From Mesorhizobium sangaii (lineage in GTDB: Bacteria; Pseudomonadota; Alphaproteobacteria; Rhizobiales; Rhizobiaceae), in the NCBI RefSeq assembly GCF_014207355.1, contig NZ_JACHEF010000002.1, forward strand, positions 930,001 to 994,000: DNA of 64,000 nucleotides. Reading direction: 5' to 3'. The position numbers and the translations under genes were made by a program. The notes under the pieces were generated by a model. It was not told the DNA's origin and did not search any database. It was given only the letters and a program-made list of their open reading frames with translations. Of this stretch, positions 54,996 through 64,000 are shown in pieces; the stretch's first letter is position 1, and each line of letters opens with the position of its first letter.

Positions 54996-55922
54996 TCAGG
55001 CCTGTGGCCGCGCCTCGGCCGGAATTGTAGCCGGCGGCAGGATTTCCGGCTCGAGCGGCTTTTGCTCCTCTGGCAGCTTGAGCAGCATCTTCAGCAGCCG
55101 TGCGATGGTCTGGCGCATCTCCAGGCGCGACACCACCATGTCGACCATGCCGTGTTCCATGAGATATTCGGAGCGCTGAAACCCGTCCGGCAGCTTTTCC
55201 CGGATGGTCTGTTCGATGACACGCGGCCCGGCAAAGCCGATCAGCGCGCCCGGCTCGGCGATGTGCACGTCGCCCAGCATGGCGTAGGAGGCGGTGACCC
55301 CGCCGGTGGTCGGATTGGTCAAGACGACGATGTAGGGCAGGCCGGCTTCCTTCAGTCGGTCGACACCAACCGTGGTGCGCGGCAACTGCATCAGCGACAG
55401 GATGCCTTCCTGCATGCGTGCGCCGCCGGAGGCGGCGAACAGGATCAGCGGCCGCTTGCGCTGCAAGGCGACTTCGAAACCGTGCACGATGGCGTCACCG
55501 GCGGCCATGCCGAGCGAGCCGCCCATGAAGGCGAAGTCCTGCACGGTCACCACCACCGGCAGGCCTTCGACGGTCCCCAGCGCGTTGATGATGGCGTCTT
55601 CCAAGCCGGTCTTGGCCTTGGCGTCCTTCAGCCGGTCGACATACCGCTTCTCGTCGCGGAACTTCAGCGGATCCTGCATGACCTTGGGGTTGTCTAGGGT
55701 CTCGTACTTGCCGTTGTCGAAGAAGAACTTCAGCCGCTCCTTGGCTGAAATCTTCATGTGGTGTCCGGAGGACGGAATGACGAACTGGTTGGATTCCAGA
55801 TCCTTGTGGAACACCATCTCGCCGGTCTCCGGATCCTTGATCCAGAGATTCTCGGGCATGTCGGTGCGCCGGCCGAGCATCGAATTGATCTTCGGGCGAA
55901 CGTAATTGGTGATCCAGTTCAT
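54996..55922 (-). CDS. accD: Acetyl-CoA carboxylase carboxyltransferase subunit beta
   Basis: AccD with AccA transfers carboxyl from biotin to acetyl-CoA, the first step of fatty acid synthesis. The 308-residue protein has the carboxyltransferase core ([57 protein letters not shown]). The N-terminal zinc ribbon is degenerate: the two CxxC pairs of E. coli are DPET and IPSS here, within [18 protein letters not shown] and [13 protein letters not shown]. Zinc is therefore not expected. It follows trpA by 48 bp. Confidence 0.95.
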   Translation of the reverse strand: MNWITNYVRPKINSMLGRRTDMPENLWIKDPETGEMVFHKDLESNQFVIPSSGHHMKISAKERLKFFFDNGKYETLDNPKVMQDPLKFRDEKRYVDRLKDAKAKTGLEDAIINALGTVEGLPVVVTVQDFAFMGGSLGMAAGDAIVHGFEVALQRKRPLILFAASGGARMQEGILSLMQLPRTTVGVDRLKEAGLPYIVVLTNPTTGGVTASYAMLGDVHIAEPGALIGFAGPRVIEQTIREKLPDGFQRSEYLMEHGMVDMVVSRLEMRQTIARLLKMLLKLPEEQKPLEPEILPPATIPAEARPQA

Positions 55923-55970
55923 CGCTTCGGCTCCTGTCCTGACGAAGATTTGGGAAGAGAGGTAGGAGAA

Positions 55971-56810
55971 CTATTCGGCGGCAGCAAGGCGGGCCGAGCG
56001 CACGCCTTGCGCAAGGCCGCTGACCAGCGTGGCGACGGCTTCGGCCGGGTCGGCGGTCTTTTCGCCCTTCGGTCCCAGCACATTGGCCACCGCATTGACG
56101 ATCGCGGTGCCGACGACGACGCCATCTGCATTGGCGCCGATCACGCGGGCCTGCTCGGCGGTCTTGACGCCGAAGCCGACGCAGACCGGCAGGTCGGTAT
56201 GACCCTTGATGCGTTTCACCGCCGCCGCCACCTTGCCAGTGTCGGCCAGCGCCGAACCGGTGATGCCGGTCATCGACACGTAGTAGACGAAGCCCGACGT
56301 GTTCTGCAGCACCTTGGGCAGGCGCTTGTCGTCGGTGGTCGGCGTTGCCAGCCGAATGAAGTTGATGCCAGCCTTGAGCGCCGGAATGCACAGTTCCTCG
56401 TCCATTTCCGGCGGCAGGTCGACGACGATCAGCCCATCGATGCCACTGGCGATCGCATCCTTGAGGAAGCGGTCGACGCCATAGATATAGATCGGATTGT
56501 AGTAGCCCATCAGCACGATCGGCGTTTCATTGTCGCCGGTGCGGAATTCCAACGCCATCTTCAGCGTCTTGACCAGCGTCTGGCCGCCTTTCAGCGCCCT
56601 CAGGCCCGCTGCCTGGATCGCCGGGCCATCGGCCATCGGATCGGAGAACGGCATGCCGAGCTCGATGATGTCGGCGCCTGCTCCAGGCAGTGCCTTCATG
56701 ATCGACAGCGACGTGTCGTAGTCGGGGTCGCCGCCCATGAAATAGGTGACGAGTGCCGGGCGGCCCTCGGTCTTCAGCTTCGCCATGCGGCGGTCGATGC
56801 GGGTGGTCAT
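55971..56810 (-). CDS. trpA: Tryptophan synthase alpha subunit
   Basis: TrpA splits indole-3-glycerol phosphate and channels indole to TrpB. The 279-residue TIM barrel has catalytic Glu in [17 protein letters not shown] and the Asp in [12 protein letters not shown], and the phosphate site [13 protein letters not shown]. The start is 2 bp after the trpB stop, so the two are coupled. Confidence 0.97.
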   Translation of the reverse strand: MTTRIDRRMAKLKTEGRPALVTYFMGGDPDYDTSLSIMKALPGAGADIIELGMPFSDPMADGPAIQAAGLRALKGGQTLVKTLKMALEFRTGDNETPIVLMGYYNPIYIYGVDRFLKDAIASGIDGLIVVDLPPEMDEELCIPALKAGINFIRLATPTTDDKRLPKVLQNTSGFVYYVSMTGITGSALADTGKVAAAVKRIKGHTDLPVCVGFGVKTAEQARVIGANADGVVVGTAIVNAVANVLGPKGEKTADPAEAVATLVSGLAQGVRSARLAAAE

Positions 56811-56812
56811 GA

Positions 56813-58063
56813 TCAGATCTCCATGCCCAGCATGCTGGCAACCGTGTGCACGTCCTTGTCGCCACGGCCGGACAGGTTGACGATGACGATCTGGTCCTTG
56901 TCCATGGCCGGTACGATCTTCACCGCATGGGCGATGGCGTGCGCCGATTCCAGCGCCGGGATGATGCCCTCGACCCGTGTCGTCAGCTTGAAGGCCTCCA
57001 GCGCCTCGTCGTCGAGGATCGGCACATATTCGACGCGGCCGGAATCGCGCAGCCAGGAATGCTCCGGGCCGACGCCGGGGTAATCGAGTCCGGCAGAGAT
57101 CGAATGGCCGTCCATGATCTGGCCGTCGGAATTCTGCAGGAGATAGGTGCGGTTACCGTGCAGCACGCCAGGCGCGCCGGCGCTCATCGAGGCGCAGTGC
57201 TCGATGCCGTCGAGACCACGGCCGCCGGCCTCGATGCCGATGATGCGAACATCCTTGTCGTCGAGGAAGGGATGGAACAGGCCGATGGCGTTCGAGCCAC
57301 CGCCGACACAGGCAATGATGGTGTCCGGCAGCCTGCCTTCCTGCTCGAGGATCTGGGCGCGGGCTTCGGTGCCGATCACTGACTGGAAGTCGCGCACCAG
57401 CTCCGGATAGGGATGCGGCCCGGCGGCGGTGCCGATCAGGTAATAGGTGTCCTCGACATTGGTCACCCAGTCGCGCAACGCCTCGTTCATGGCGTCCTTC
57501 AGCGTGCCGTGGCCGGCGGTCACCGGCCGCACTTCGGCGCCGAGCAGCTTCATGCGGAAGACGTTCGGGCTTTGGCGGGCGACGTCGGTCGCGCCCATAT
57601 AGACGACGCAGGGAAAGCCGAAGCGCGCCGCGACGGTGGCCGACGCCACGCCATGCTGGCCAGCACCTGTCTCGGCGATGATGCGCTTCTTGCCCATGCG
57701 CTTGGCCAGCAGGATCTGGCCGAGGCAGTTGTTGATCTTGTGCGAGCCGGTGTGGTTCAAATCCTCGCGCTTGAAATAGACCTTGGCGCCGCCACCGAGG
57801 CCCTTGGCCGCGGAAACCTCGCGCAGATGCTTGGTCAGGCCCTCGGCAAAATAGAGCTTCGACGGCCGCCCGGCATAGTGGGTCGACAGGTCGGTGAGTT
57901 CAGCCTTGAAGTCCGGATCGTCCTTGACCTCATTCCAGTGCCGCTCGAGGTCGAGGATCAGCGGCATCAACGTTTCGGCAACGAAACGACCGCCGAAAAT
58001 GCCGAACATGCCCTGTTCGTCGGGTCCGGTGCGGAAGGAATTGGGTGTCGCCGGCTTGTCCAT
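56813..58063 (-). CDS. trpB: Tryptophan synthase beta subunit
   Basis: TrpB condenses indole and serine to tryptophan with pyridoxal phosphate. The 416-residue protein has the PLP lysine in [28 protein letters not shown] and the phosphate-binding [11 protein letters not shown], and C-terminal SGRGDKD. The ATG at 58063 has AGGAG 8 bp upstream; the in-frame extension to 58120 translates the palindromic repeat. It follows trpF, which is upstream, across that repeat. Confidence 0.97.
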   Translation of the reverse strand: MDKPATPNSFRTGPDEQGMFGIFGGRFVAETLMPLILDLERHWNEVKDDPDFKAELTDLSTHYAGRPSKLYFAEGLTKHLREVSAAKGLGGGAKVYFKREDLNHTGSHKINNCLGQILLAKRMGKKRIIAETGAGQHGVASATVAARFGFPCVVYMGATDVARQSPNVFRMKLLGAEVRPVTAGHGTLKDAMNEALRDWVTNVEDTYYLIGTAAGPHPYPELVRDFQSVIGTEARAQILEQEGRLPDTIIACVGGGSNAIGLFHPFLDDKDVRIIGIEAGGRGLDGIEHCASMSAGAPGVLHGNRTYLLQNSDGQIMDGHSISAGLDYPGVGPEHSWLRDSGRVEYVPILDDEALEAFKLTTRVEGIIPALESAHAIAHAVKIVPAMDKDQIVIVNLSGRGDKDVHTVASMLGMEI

Positions 58064-58090
58064 CGCCGATCTCCTGGTCTCGATGTGGGG

Positions 58091-58135
58091 GCATGTCCTT
58101 GCCGGAAAACCGGTTCCCACTTTTCCGGGACATGC
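58091..58135. repeat. Dispersed palindromic repeat, copy 4
   Basis: GCATGTCC (58091-58098) and GGACATGC (58128-58135) bound the core CCGGAAAACCGGTTCCCACT, in the opposite orientation to copies 2 and 3. It sits between trpF and trpB, inside the trp operon. Confidence 0.88.
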
Positions 58136-58150
58136 TCTGGTTTGAGCCGG

Positions 58151-58810
58151 TCAGGCGGCGCGGTTGTCGCGCGCTGCCCTGACGGCCCGGAAAAACTGTT
58201 CGATCAGCGCCGGATCCTTGACGCCCGGAGCGCTTTCCACGCCGGAGGAAATGTCTATTCCGGGCGGGTTGGCAAGCCGAAGGGCATCGCCGACATTGGC
58301 GGCGTTGAGTCCACCGGAAAGCATGTAATCGACGCCGGCGTCAAGGCCGGTGAGGATGCGCCAGTCGTAGGCCACGCCATTGCCGCCCGGCAGTTCCGAG
58401 CCCTTTGGCGGCTTGGCGTCGAACAGGAAGTGGTCGGCAACGCCGACAAACGGCTTTATCCGCTCGAGGTCGGCAGCCTCGCTGACCGACAGCGCCTTCA
58501 TCACCGGCAAGCCGTAGCGGGCTTTCACCTCGGCCACTCGCTGCGGCGTTTCCGAGCCGTGCAGCTGCAGCATATCGGGCTGCATCGCTGCCACGATCTC
58601 GTCCAGGAAGGCGTCGCTGGCATCCACGGTGACGGCCACGGCTTTTGCCTTGCCGCGCGCCGCCTGGCGCAGACGGCTAGCCTCGGCCGGTTCGACATAG
58701 CGCGGGCTTTTGGCGAAGAAAATAAACCCGACATGGCTGGCGCCGCCGGCCAGCGCCGCGGCCATTGCCCCGTCGGTCTTCAAGCCGCAAATCTTGATGT
58801 CGAGCGCCAT
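58151..58810 (-). CDS. trpF: Phosphoribosylanthranilate isomerase
   Basis: TrpF performs the Amadori rearrangement of phosphoribosylanthranilate. The 219-residue barrel has the catalytic Cys in IKICGLKTDGAMAAAL, GFIFFAKSPRYV, and Asp in FLFDAKPPKGSELPGG, with phosphate site LSGGLNAANV and IDISSGVESAPGVKDP. Normal length. It is the first gene of the leftward trpF-trpB-trpA-accD-folC run. The upstream 113 bp show no recognisable attenuator. Confidence 0.96.
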   Translation of the reverse strand: MALDIKICGLKTDGAMAAALAGGASHVGFIFFAKSPRYVEPAEASRLRQAARGKAKAVAVTVDASDAFLDEIVAAMQPDMLQLHGSETPQRVAEVKARYGLPVMKALSVSEAADLERIKPFVGVADHFLFDAKPPKGSELPGGNGVAYDWRILTGLDAGVDYMLSGGLNAANVGDALRLANPPGIDISSGVESAPGVKDPALIEQFFRAVRAARDNRAA

Positions 58811-58923
58811 GGCGCGGGGATTGGCATGAAAAGCGCCAAGAGTCGAGAAAAAGCATGCTGTTTGCCGGCAAGGCCAAAGGCGCTACCTATTGAAGGACAG
58901 GGACACAAGGCGGGAGCAAGACC

Positions 58924-59142
58924 ATGGCTGACAGAACCGTTGCCGAACTCAGGCAGAAGATCGCGCAGGCGCGCGAGGTCATTGCCCATCTGATGGCCAA
59001 GGCCGCCTTCAACGGCGCCGAAGCCCATCGCGCGTTGGAGTATTTCGGCGGCGATGAATTCGACGGCAACTTCCTGCCGTGGCCGCATCATGGCGATGAG
59101 GGGCTGCGGCCGGAGGAACTCAACGCGGCGAATGACGATTGA
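58924..59142 (+). CDS. Hypothetical 72-residue protein
   Basis: A small soluble protein that starts MADRTVAELRQKIAQAREVIAHLMAKAAFNGAEAHRALEYFGGDEF. The N-terminal 40 residues are predicted helical, followed by an acidic tail. GCGGGAGCAAGACC, a good ribosome-binding site, precedes the ATG. It is divergent from trpF. I do not recognise a family; codon use is like the neighbours, so it is probably real. Confidence 0.6.
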   Translation: MADRTVAELRQKIAQAREVIAHLMAKAAFNGAEAHRALEYFGGDEFDGNFLPWPHHGDEGLRPEELNAANDD

Positions 59143-59236
59143 GCTCGGGCGGTCAGTAAAAGTGTAAACGCCGGCCGGCCAGAGGGGGTGGGAAGGATCG
59201 CTACACACGGCCTTCTCCGCCGCCCTTACCCAGGGC

Positions 59237-59995
59237 CTACTCGAACGCAATCGCTTGCAGCGCGCCGCCATTGCGCTTCAGCCAGGCCTTGCAGCGCTCG
59301 GTATCCGGGCAAAGCTGCTCGCACAGTTTCCAGAATTTCGGACCGTGGTTCATCTCCTTGAGATGCGCCACTTCATGCGCGACGAGGTAGTTTATGACAG
59401 GCGACGGCGCCATCATGATGCGCCAGGAAAACGACAGATTGCCGTCGGAGGTGCAGGAGCCCCAGCGGCTCGACGTGTCCTTGAAGCGGATCGCCTTGGC
59501 GCGCTTGCCGAGCGCCAGCGTGTGTTTGCCCACCAGCTTCTCGATCTCGCGCTTGGCCTCGCGCTTGAGGAAATCGGCGATGCGGCGCGGCAGGTGCACG
59601 CGGTCGCCATGCACGATCAACAACGGACCGCGCTCGTCGCTCGATATGGTCACAGTGCCGCGCTTCGAAGGCTCATGGACGATGCGGTGCGGCACGCCGC
59701 GTACGGGGATCTTGATGCCCGGCCGCACCTGCGGCCGTGCCGGCACCTTGGCCAGCCGCTGCTCCAGCCAGTCCTGGTGACGGTCGAGGAACTTCTCCAC
59801 CTCGCCGCGGCGCAGGCCCGGCGGCACGGTGATGCGCAGGCCCTTACCGCCCGAATCGATGCGCAGCGTCAGCCGCCTTGCGCGGTCGTTCTCGACGATC
59901 TTGAGCGGCAAGGTACGGCCGGCCACGCAATATTCGCGCTCCACGACGGGCGTGGGCTTGGGCTTTGTCAGATTGCGGAAGAATCCGAGGGTCAT
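59237..59995 (-). CDS. YgjP/SprT-like zinc metallopeptidase (M48/DUF45 type)
   Basis: A 252-residue cytosolic protein with the zinc motif VAHEVAHLKEMNHGPKFW (HExxH, second ligand His in NHGPKFW) near residue 205. The DUF45/YgjP lead-in is FKDTSSRWGSCTSDGNLSFSWRIMMAP. It begins MTLGFFRNLTKPKPTPVVER. Homologues are often annotated as M48-family, with no proven substrate. It stands alone, read leftward, with DUF2852 further upstream on the same strand. Confidence 0.87.
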   Translation of the reverse strand: MTLGFFRNLTKPKPTPVVEREYCVAGRTLPLKIVENDRARRLTLRIDSGGKGLRITVPPGLRRGEVEKFLDRHQDWLEQRLAKVPARPQVRPGIKIPVRGVPHRIVHEPSKRGTVTISSDERGPLLIVHGDRVHLPRRIADFLKREAKREIEKLVGKHTLALGKRAKAIRFKDTSSRWGSCTSDGNLSFSWRIMMAPSPVINYLVAHEVAHLKEMNHGPKFWKLCEQLCPDTERCKAWLKRNGGALQAIAFE

Positions 59996-60030
59996 GGCGG
60001 GACGATACGCGATTCGAGAAAAACGAATAG

Positions 60031-60066
60031 AACAAAAAAGAAACGGCGCCGCTCCCGCGACGCCGT
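60031..60066 (-). terminator. Intrinsic terminator of the DUF2852 gene
   Basis: On the minus strand ACGGCG (60066-60061) pairs with CGCCGT (60048-60043), then TTCTTTTTTGTT. It is 27 bp past the stop at 60094. Confidence 0.8.
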
Positions 60067-60093
60067 CATCATACCTTGGCCTGTCGCCGGGCC

Positions 60094-60576
60094 TCAGTCG
60101 TCAAGCAGGTTCGAACCCTTGCCACGCTTGGTGGTGGTCGTCCCGGTGCTCGGGTCGGTCTTCGTCGGCGCCGTCGACTTGTTGCGGTTGGCCATGAAGC
60201 GGTCGAACTCGTCCTGGTCCTTGGCACGGCGCAATTCGCGGGCGTAGTCGTCGAACTCGGTCAGCATCTCGTCGAGCTTGCGGCGTTCCTCGGCGAGGCG
60301 CTCCAGTTCCTTTTCGCGCCAGTCGTCGAAAGCGACGTTGCCGGTGCGGGCGGAGCCGTGGCCCCAGCGCGCAGCCTTGTCGGAACCGCGGCGGCAGCCG
60401 GCGAAGATGCCGTCGGTGGCGCGGTTGACGTCACGCTTGAAACCATCGAGGCGGTCGCCCCAGATGATGTAGGCAAGCATGGCGAAGCCGAGTGGCCAGA
60501 ACACCATGAAACCGATCACCATCAACGCGATGGTTGCCGGCGTCCAGGCCGGACGGATCAATGCAGATGTGTTCAT
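60094..60576 (-). CDS. DUF2852 family membrane protein
   Basis: A 160-residue protein with one membrane span near the N-terminus (WTPATIALMVIGFMVFWPLGFAMLAYIIWG, about residues 10-40). A charged helical cytosolic region follows (KELERLAEERRKLDEMLTEFDDYARELRRAKDQ), likely coiled coil. This is the layout of DUF2852, found across Rhizobiales with unknown function. The ATG at 60576 has GGGAGAAA immediately upstream. Confidence 0.87.
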   Translation of the reverse strand: MNTSALIRPAWTPATIALMVIGFMVFWPLGFAMLAYIIWGDRLDGFKRDVNRATDGIFAGCRRGSDKAARWGHGSARTGNVAFDDWREKELERLAEERRKLDEMLTEFDDYARELRRAKDQDEFDRFMANRNKSTAPTKTDPSTGTTTTKRGKGSNLLDD

Positions 60577-60801
60577 TTTCTCCCATTCCTTCGGTTGGAG
60601 ACAGCCAAAATCCGGCTGCGTGGAATCGAAATGGGAAGGAGAAAACGGCGATTCAAGACAGTATCGGCTAAAACCGGACAAGCTCATGAAATGATTATCG
60701 CTTTTCGAGCGTATCGAAGAAAAGCACGACCAGGCATGAGGAACAGTGGCAATGCCGCCGGCGGTGCTATGGTTTGATGCATCGGCGGGAACCCATTCCT
60801 T

Positions 60802-61266
60802 TCAAAAATCCAGTGGCGCGTTGTCGACGACCTCCTTCATGACGAAGAACGTCCTCGTCTGGCGAACGCCGGGCAATGCGATCAGCTGATCCCCGTGGAT
60901 CCGGTTGAAGTCCGCCATGTCGCCGACCCTGATCTTCAGAAAATAGTCGAAGTCGCCTGCCACCAGATGGCAATCAAGAATGAACTTCAGTTTCGCGACT
61001 GCCTTCTCGAATTCCGCGAAACTTTCCGGGGTCGAGCGGTCGAGCACGACGCCAACCATCACCAGCGCGCCTCTGTCGACTTTCTGCGGCATCACCACTG
61101 CCCTGACATGGCTGATGTAGCCTTCATCGAACAAGCGTTGTGTGCGGCGGTGGCACGTCGCCGGGCTGACAGCAACCGACTGCGCCAGCTCCGCATTGGT
61201 CAGCCGCCCATTGTCCTGGAGCAGGCGCAACATTTTGAGGTCGATCCGGTCGAGCGATGCCTTCAT
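60802..61266 (-). CDS. acdR: Lrp/AsnC-family regulator AcdR
   Basis: A 154-residue Lrp-type regulator with HTH (LDRIDLKMLRLLQDNGRLTNAELAQSVAVSPATCHRRTQRL) and a C-terminal RAM/AsnC ligand-binding domain (VMVGVVLDRSTPESFAEFEKAV; CHLVAGDFDYFLKIRVGDM). It is divergent from acdS across 162 bp. This is the arrangement of acdR/acdS in many proteobacteria, where AcdR activates acdS in response to ACC. Assignment as AcdR relies on this context. Confidence 0.85.
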   Translation of the reverse strand: MKASLDRIDLKMLRLLQDNGRLTNAELAQSVAVSPATCHRRTQRLFDEGYISHVRAVVMPQKVDRGALVMVGVVLDRSTPESFAEFEKAVAKLKFILDCHLVAGDFDYFLKIRVGDMADFNRIHGDQLIALPGVRQTRTFFVMKEVVDNAPLDF

Positions 61267-61428
61267 GGAAGATTCTTCCGTTATTGAGGCGGTTTATCGA
61301 AGTAATATAGCATATTGGAGCCAGAAAGTTAGATTTCAGGCATTTTCCGATCGTTCTTAGAGAGCACCTTTCAGGAGAAAACTGATAGTGTTTCCAGCAT
61401 CAAAATCACAATCAGAGGAGGATCTCTC

Positions 61429-62442
61429 ATGTTGGAGAAGTTCGAACGCTATCCGCTCACATTTGGACCGACCCATATCGAGAAACTGGATCGGCTCAGC
61501 GCTCATCTCGGCGGCAAGGTCGATCTCTACGCCAAGCGGGAAGATTGCAATTCCGGCCTCGCCTTCGGCGGCAACAAGCTGCGCAAGCTCGAATACATCA
61601 TTCCTGACGCGATCGCCTCAAACGCCGACACGCTGGTTTCGATCGGCGGCGTACAATCCAACCATACGCGCATGGTGGCAGCCGTGGCGGCGAAAATCGG
61701 CATGAAATGCCGCCTCGTGCAAGAAAGTTGGGTGCCCCACGAGGACGCCGTCTATGACCGCGTCGGCAACATCCTTTTGAGCCGGATCATGGGCGCCGAT
61801 GTCCAGATGGTCGATGAGGGCTTCGACATCGGAATCAGGGAAAGCTGGGAACAGGCGATCGCCGATGTGAAAGCCAAAGGCGGCAAACCTTATCCGATTC
61901 CGGCCGGGGCTTCGGTGCATAAATATGGCGGCCTGGGCTATGTCGGCTTCGCCGAAGAGGTGCGCGCGCAGGAGAAGGAACTCGGCCTTGCCTTCGACTA
62001 CATCGTCGTCTGTACCGTCACCGGCTCTACCCATGCCGGCATGGTGGTCGGCTTCGCCAAGGACGGTCGCGAGCGCAAGGTAATCGGCATCGACGCATCT
62101 TGCACCCCGGCGCAGACCAAAGCGCAAGTGCTGGACATCGTGCGGTCCACGGCGACGCTGGTCGAACTCGGCAAGGAACTCAGTGAAGACGATGTGATCC
62201 TCATCGAGGATTATGCCTACCCGGTCTACGGCGTGCCCTCGCAGGAGACGAAGGAAGCGATCCGTCTCTGCGCGCGCCTTGAAGGCATGATTACCGATCC
62301 TGTCTACGAGGGAAAATCCATGCAGGGCATGATCGACCTCGTTAGGAAGGGCTATTTCCCCGAAAGGTCGAAGGTGCTTTACGCCCACCTTGGCGGCGCT
62401 CCAGCCATCAACGGCTATGCTTATACGTTTCGCAATGGCTGA
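61429..62442 (+). CDS. acdS: 1-aminocyclopropane-1-carboxylate deaminase
   Basis: AcdS breaks ACC, the plant ethylene precursor, to 2-oxobutyrate and ammonia, with PLP in the cytosol. The 337-residue protein has PLP-binding lysine in [16 protein letters not shown] (Lys50), [18 protein letters not shown], and [21 protein letters not shown] with the Glu (295-type) that separates true deaminases from D-cysteine desulfhydrases. C-terminal [15 protein letters not shown] fits too. It is divergent from acdR and separate from any nod/nif genes. No NifA/RpoN promoter (TGGCAC-N5-TTGCA) is seen upstream. Confidence 0.95.
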   Translation: MLEKFERYPLTFGPTHIEKLDRLSAHLGGKVDLYAKREDCNSGLAFGGNKLRKLEYIIPDAIASNADTLVSIGGVQSNHTRMVAAVAAKIGMKCRLVQESWVPHEDAVYDRVGNILLSRIMGADVQMVDEGFDIGIRESWEQAIADVKAKGGKPYPIPAGASVHKYGGLGYVGFAEEVRAQEKELGLAFDYIVVCTVTGSTHAGMVVGFAKDGRERKVIGIDASCTPAQTKAQVLDIVRSTATLVELGKELSEDDVILIEDYAYPVYGVPSQETKEAIRLCARLEGMITDPVYEGKSMQGMIDLVRKGYFPERSKVLYAHLGGAPAINGYAYTFRNG

Positions 62443-62530
62443 ATGCCCGCAGGGCGTGGCAGGTGACCTCGGACGACCATCCCGCCCGCCGCAGCATGTT
62501 GCGGTGGATGGGAAGGGGAAAGGCGGCGAT

Positions 62531-63715
62531 TCAGGACAATGTCCGCCAAATCCGGATAAGCGGCTGAAACGATTGCCGCATTTTGAGTTCTTCGAGGAAA
62601 AGCACGACCACCCCGGCGACCAGGCCCCAGAATGCCGCGCCGACGCCGAACAGCGTCAAACCCGAAGCGGTGACGGCAAAGGTGACGGTGGCGGCCATAC
62701 GGTGACCTTCCTCCTTGAGCGCGATCGACAGGGCGTTGGCAAGCGGCGCCATCAGCGCGAGACCCGCCACCAGCACGATAAGGCTCTGTGGCAGAACGGC
62801 GAAGATCGCCACCAGCGACGCACCGAAGATGGCGAAGACAAGATAGGCGAGCGCATAGAATGGGCCGGTCTTCCAGCGTTCGGCGGGGTCGGGGTGGACG
62901 TCCGGCCCGGTGCAGATCGCCGCCGAGATCGCCGCCAGATTGGTGGTCGAGCCGCCAAACGGCGCCGACAGCAGCGAAAACAGGCCGGTGACGCCGATCA
63001 GCGGGCCGGGCTCCGGGTGATAGCCGGCGGCGCGCAGCACGGCGAGGCCGGACAGGTTTTGGGAAGCCATGGTGACGAGGTAGAGCGGCAGCGCCAGGCC
63101 GACGGTCGCGGCGACGCTGAAGTGCGGCGCGATCAGCGTCAGCGTCGACAGTTCCGGTGTCGGCAAGCCGCCGACGCGGCCGGTCAAGAAAGCGGCAAGG
63201 CCGCCGCCGATCAGCACCACCAGCACCGACACCGCCGGATTAAACAAGCGAATGACGAAGAAGGCCGCGATCAGCGGCAGGATCAGCCAGGGATCGGTGG
63301 GGATGGCCTTAATCGCGTTGATGGCGAAGCTGACGAGGATGCCGGCCAGCATGCCCGATGCCACCGAAGGCGGGATCCTGGCGATCAGCCGTGTCAGCGG
63401 TCCGAACAGGCCGGTGGCGATCAAGAGGATGCCGGTGACGATGAAGGCGCCGACCGCTTCGCCCATCGAGAAGCTGCTCGACGCGGCGATCAGCGCCAGG
63501 CCCGGTGTCGACCAGGCGGTGATGACCGGCATCTTCGTGCGCCAGGATAGCCACAGGCATTCGATTGTCATCGCCAGGCAGATCGCCGTCACCCAGCTCG
63601 CGGTCTCGATCTGTGTCGCGCCGACCGCCTTGGCGGCGGCGATGACGATGGCCAGCGTGCCGCCGAAGCCGACGATTGCCGCGACAAAAGCGGATATCGG
63701 AATGGAAAGGCGCAT
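62531..63715 (-). CDS. benE: Benzoate/H+ symporter BenE family transporter
   Basis: A 394-residue inner-membrane transporter with about 11-12 spans. SIPISAFVAAIVGFGGTLAIV opens it, and TAWSTPGLALIAASS, ALPLYLVTMASQNLSGLAVLRAAGY and APFGGSTTNLAAISAAICTG are BenE-family signatures. It imports benzoate or a related aromatic acid with protons; no benzoate dioxygenase genes are visible. The ATG at 63715 overlaps the stop of the upstream hydrolase gene (TGATG), so they are co-translated. Confidence 0.9.
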   Translation of the reverse strand: MRLSIPISAFVAAIVGFGGTLAIVIAAAKAVGATQIETASWVTAICLAMTIECLWLSWRTKMPVITAWSTPGLALIAASSSFSMGEAVGAFIVTGILLIATGLFGPLTRLIARIPPSVASGMLAGILVSFAINAIKAIPTDPWLILPLIAAFFVIRLFNPAVSVLVVLIGGGLAAFLTGRVGGLPTPELSTLTLIAPHFSVAATVGLALPLYLVTMASQNLSGLAVLRAAGYHPEPGPLIGVTGLFSLLSAPFGGSTTNLAAISAAICTGPDVHPDPAERWKTGPFYALAYLVFAIFGASLVAIFAVLPQSLIVLVAGLALMAPLANALSIALKEEGHRMAATVTFAVTASGLTLFGVGAAFWGLVAGVVVLFLEELKMRQSFQPLIRIWRTLS

Positions 63716-64000
63716 CAGTTTCCCTTCCGCGCCATCGCATCGACGGACCGCACCAGCATGTCGAGATCCTGCGGTCGCGACAGCCGATGATCGCCCTCGG
63801 GGATCAGTGACAAGGTCACGTCGTCGGAGGGCAGCAGGCCGACCAGCTTCAGCGCGTGGCTTGCCGGCACGTCCGCATCGGCCAGTCCCTGCAGGATGTG
63901 CACCGGGCAATGCGTGTCGATCGGGCCTGTCATCACCAGGTTGTTGCGTCCATCCTCGATCAGCGCGTTTGTGTAGATGTAAGGCTCTGTGGAATAGTCC
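63715..64000 (-). CDS. Alpha/beta hydrolase (partial, 5' end outside window)
   Basis: The C-terminal 94 residues of an alpha/beta hydrolase. It reads DYSTEPYIYTNALIEDGRNN, then PVHILQGLADADVPASHALKLVGLLP with the acid residue of the triad (Asp in LADADVP), and LIPEGDHRLSRPQDLDML with the catalytic His. The nucleophile elbow lies beyond the right edge. The stop overlaps the benE start. Substrate unknown; rhizobial homologues are called carboxylesterase or palmitoyl-thioesterase-like. Confidence 0.87.
   Translation of the reverse strand, partial: DYSTEPYIYTNALIEDGRNNLVMTGPIDTHCPVHILQGLADADVPASHALKLVGLLPSDDVTLSLIPEGDHRLSRPQDLDMLVRSVDAMARKGN

Noticed and set aside
58811..58923. Tryptophan attenuator upstream of trpF
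   Set aside because: No short reading frame with adjacent Trp codons and no terminator hairpin with a T-run is seen on the minus strand.
61267..61428. Search for a NifA/RpoN promoter upstream of acdS
   Set aside because: No TGGCAC-N5-TTGCA-like sequence is present in the acdR-acdS gap.

Overview
The window looks like core chromosome of a Rhizobiales alphaproteobacterium, most likely Mesorhizobium or a close Phyllobacteriaceae relative. The reasons are the high GC content, the gene set (ChvG/ChvI, DivL, short HprK with PTS-Ntr, AddAB, DUF1402, DUF2585, DUF2852), the rhizobial iolY/iolR-C-D-E-B layout, and a dispersed palindromic repeat with core GAAAAGTGGGAACCGGTTTTC. I recognised no rRNA, tRNA, CRISPR array, prophage or complete insertion sequence. 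Species was not determined.

Layout. 1-7658: myo-inositol catabolism (iolB-E-D-C and iolR leftward, iolY rightward) with IolR-type operators. 7680-9140: a WYL regulator divergent from a frameshifted LysE-type exporter. 9188-11082: class I DAHP synthase aroG behind a leader-peptide attenuator with Tyr-Trp-Tyr-Phe codons, then an unknown small gene and a decayed Phd/VapC toxin-antitoxin pair. 11181-20242: a second inositol-related block (SDR, idhA, sugar ABC transporter, LacI regulator) divergent from mocDEF-like oxygenase genes, a candidate rhizopine or O-methyl-inositol route. 20303-25744: DUF1402, and hslU/hslV separated by three other genes. 25958-31744: histidine genes hisB-H-A-F-E with DUF2628, DUF1330 and a degenerate arginase-like gene interleaved, then coaA.

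31782-39035: alkB, arfB, pckA, the chvI-chvG two-component system and hprK-EIIA-HPr. 39217-45620: ahcY, divL (Tyr replaces the phospho-acceptor His), a TsaE-AmgK fusion and murU (cell-wall sugar recycling). 45617-52659: addB-addA and trxA. 52793-58810: cupin and VOC proteins, then trpF-trpB-trpA-accD-folC read leftward. 58924-64000: small unknown gene, YgjP-type metallopeptidase, DUF2852, divergent acdR/acdS (ACC deaminase), benE and a partial alpha/beta hydrolase.

The genes centre on legume- and rhizosphere-derived carbon (inositols, ACC), its sensing (ChvG/I, PTS-Ntr), and core amino-acid, envelope and DNA-repair functions. The most notable signal is the aroG attenuator at 10315-10475, which shows a complete 1:2 / 2:3 / 3:4 arrangement and an apparently leaderless control peptide.
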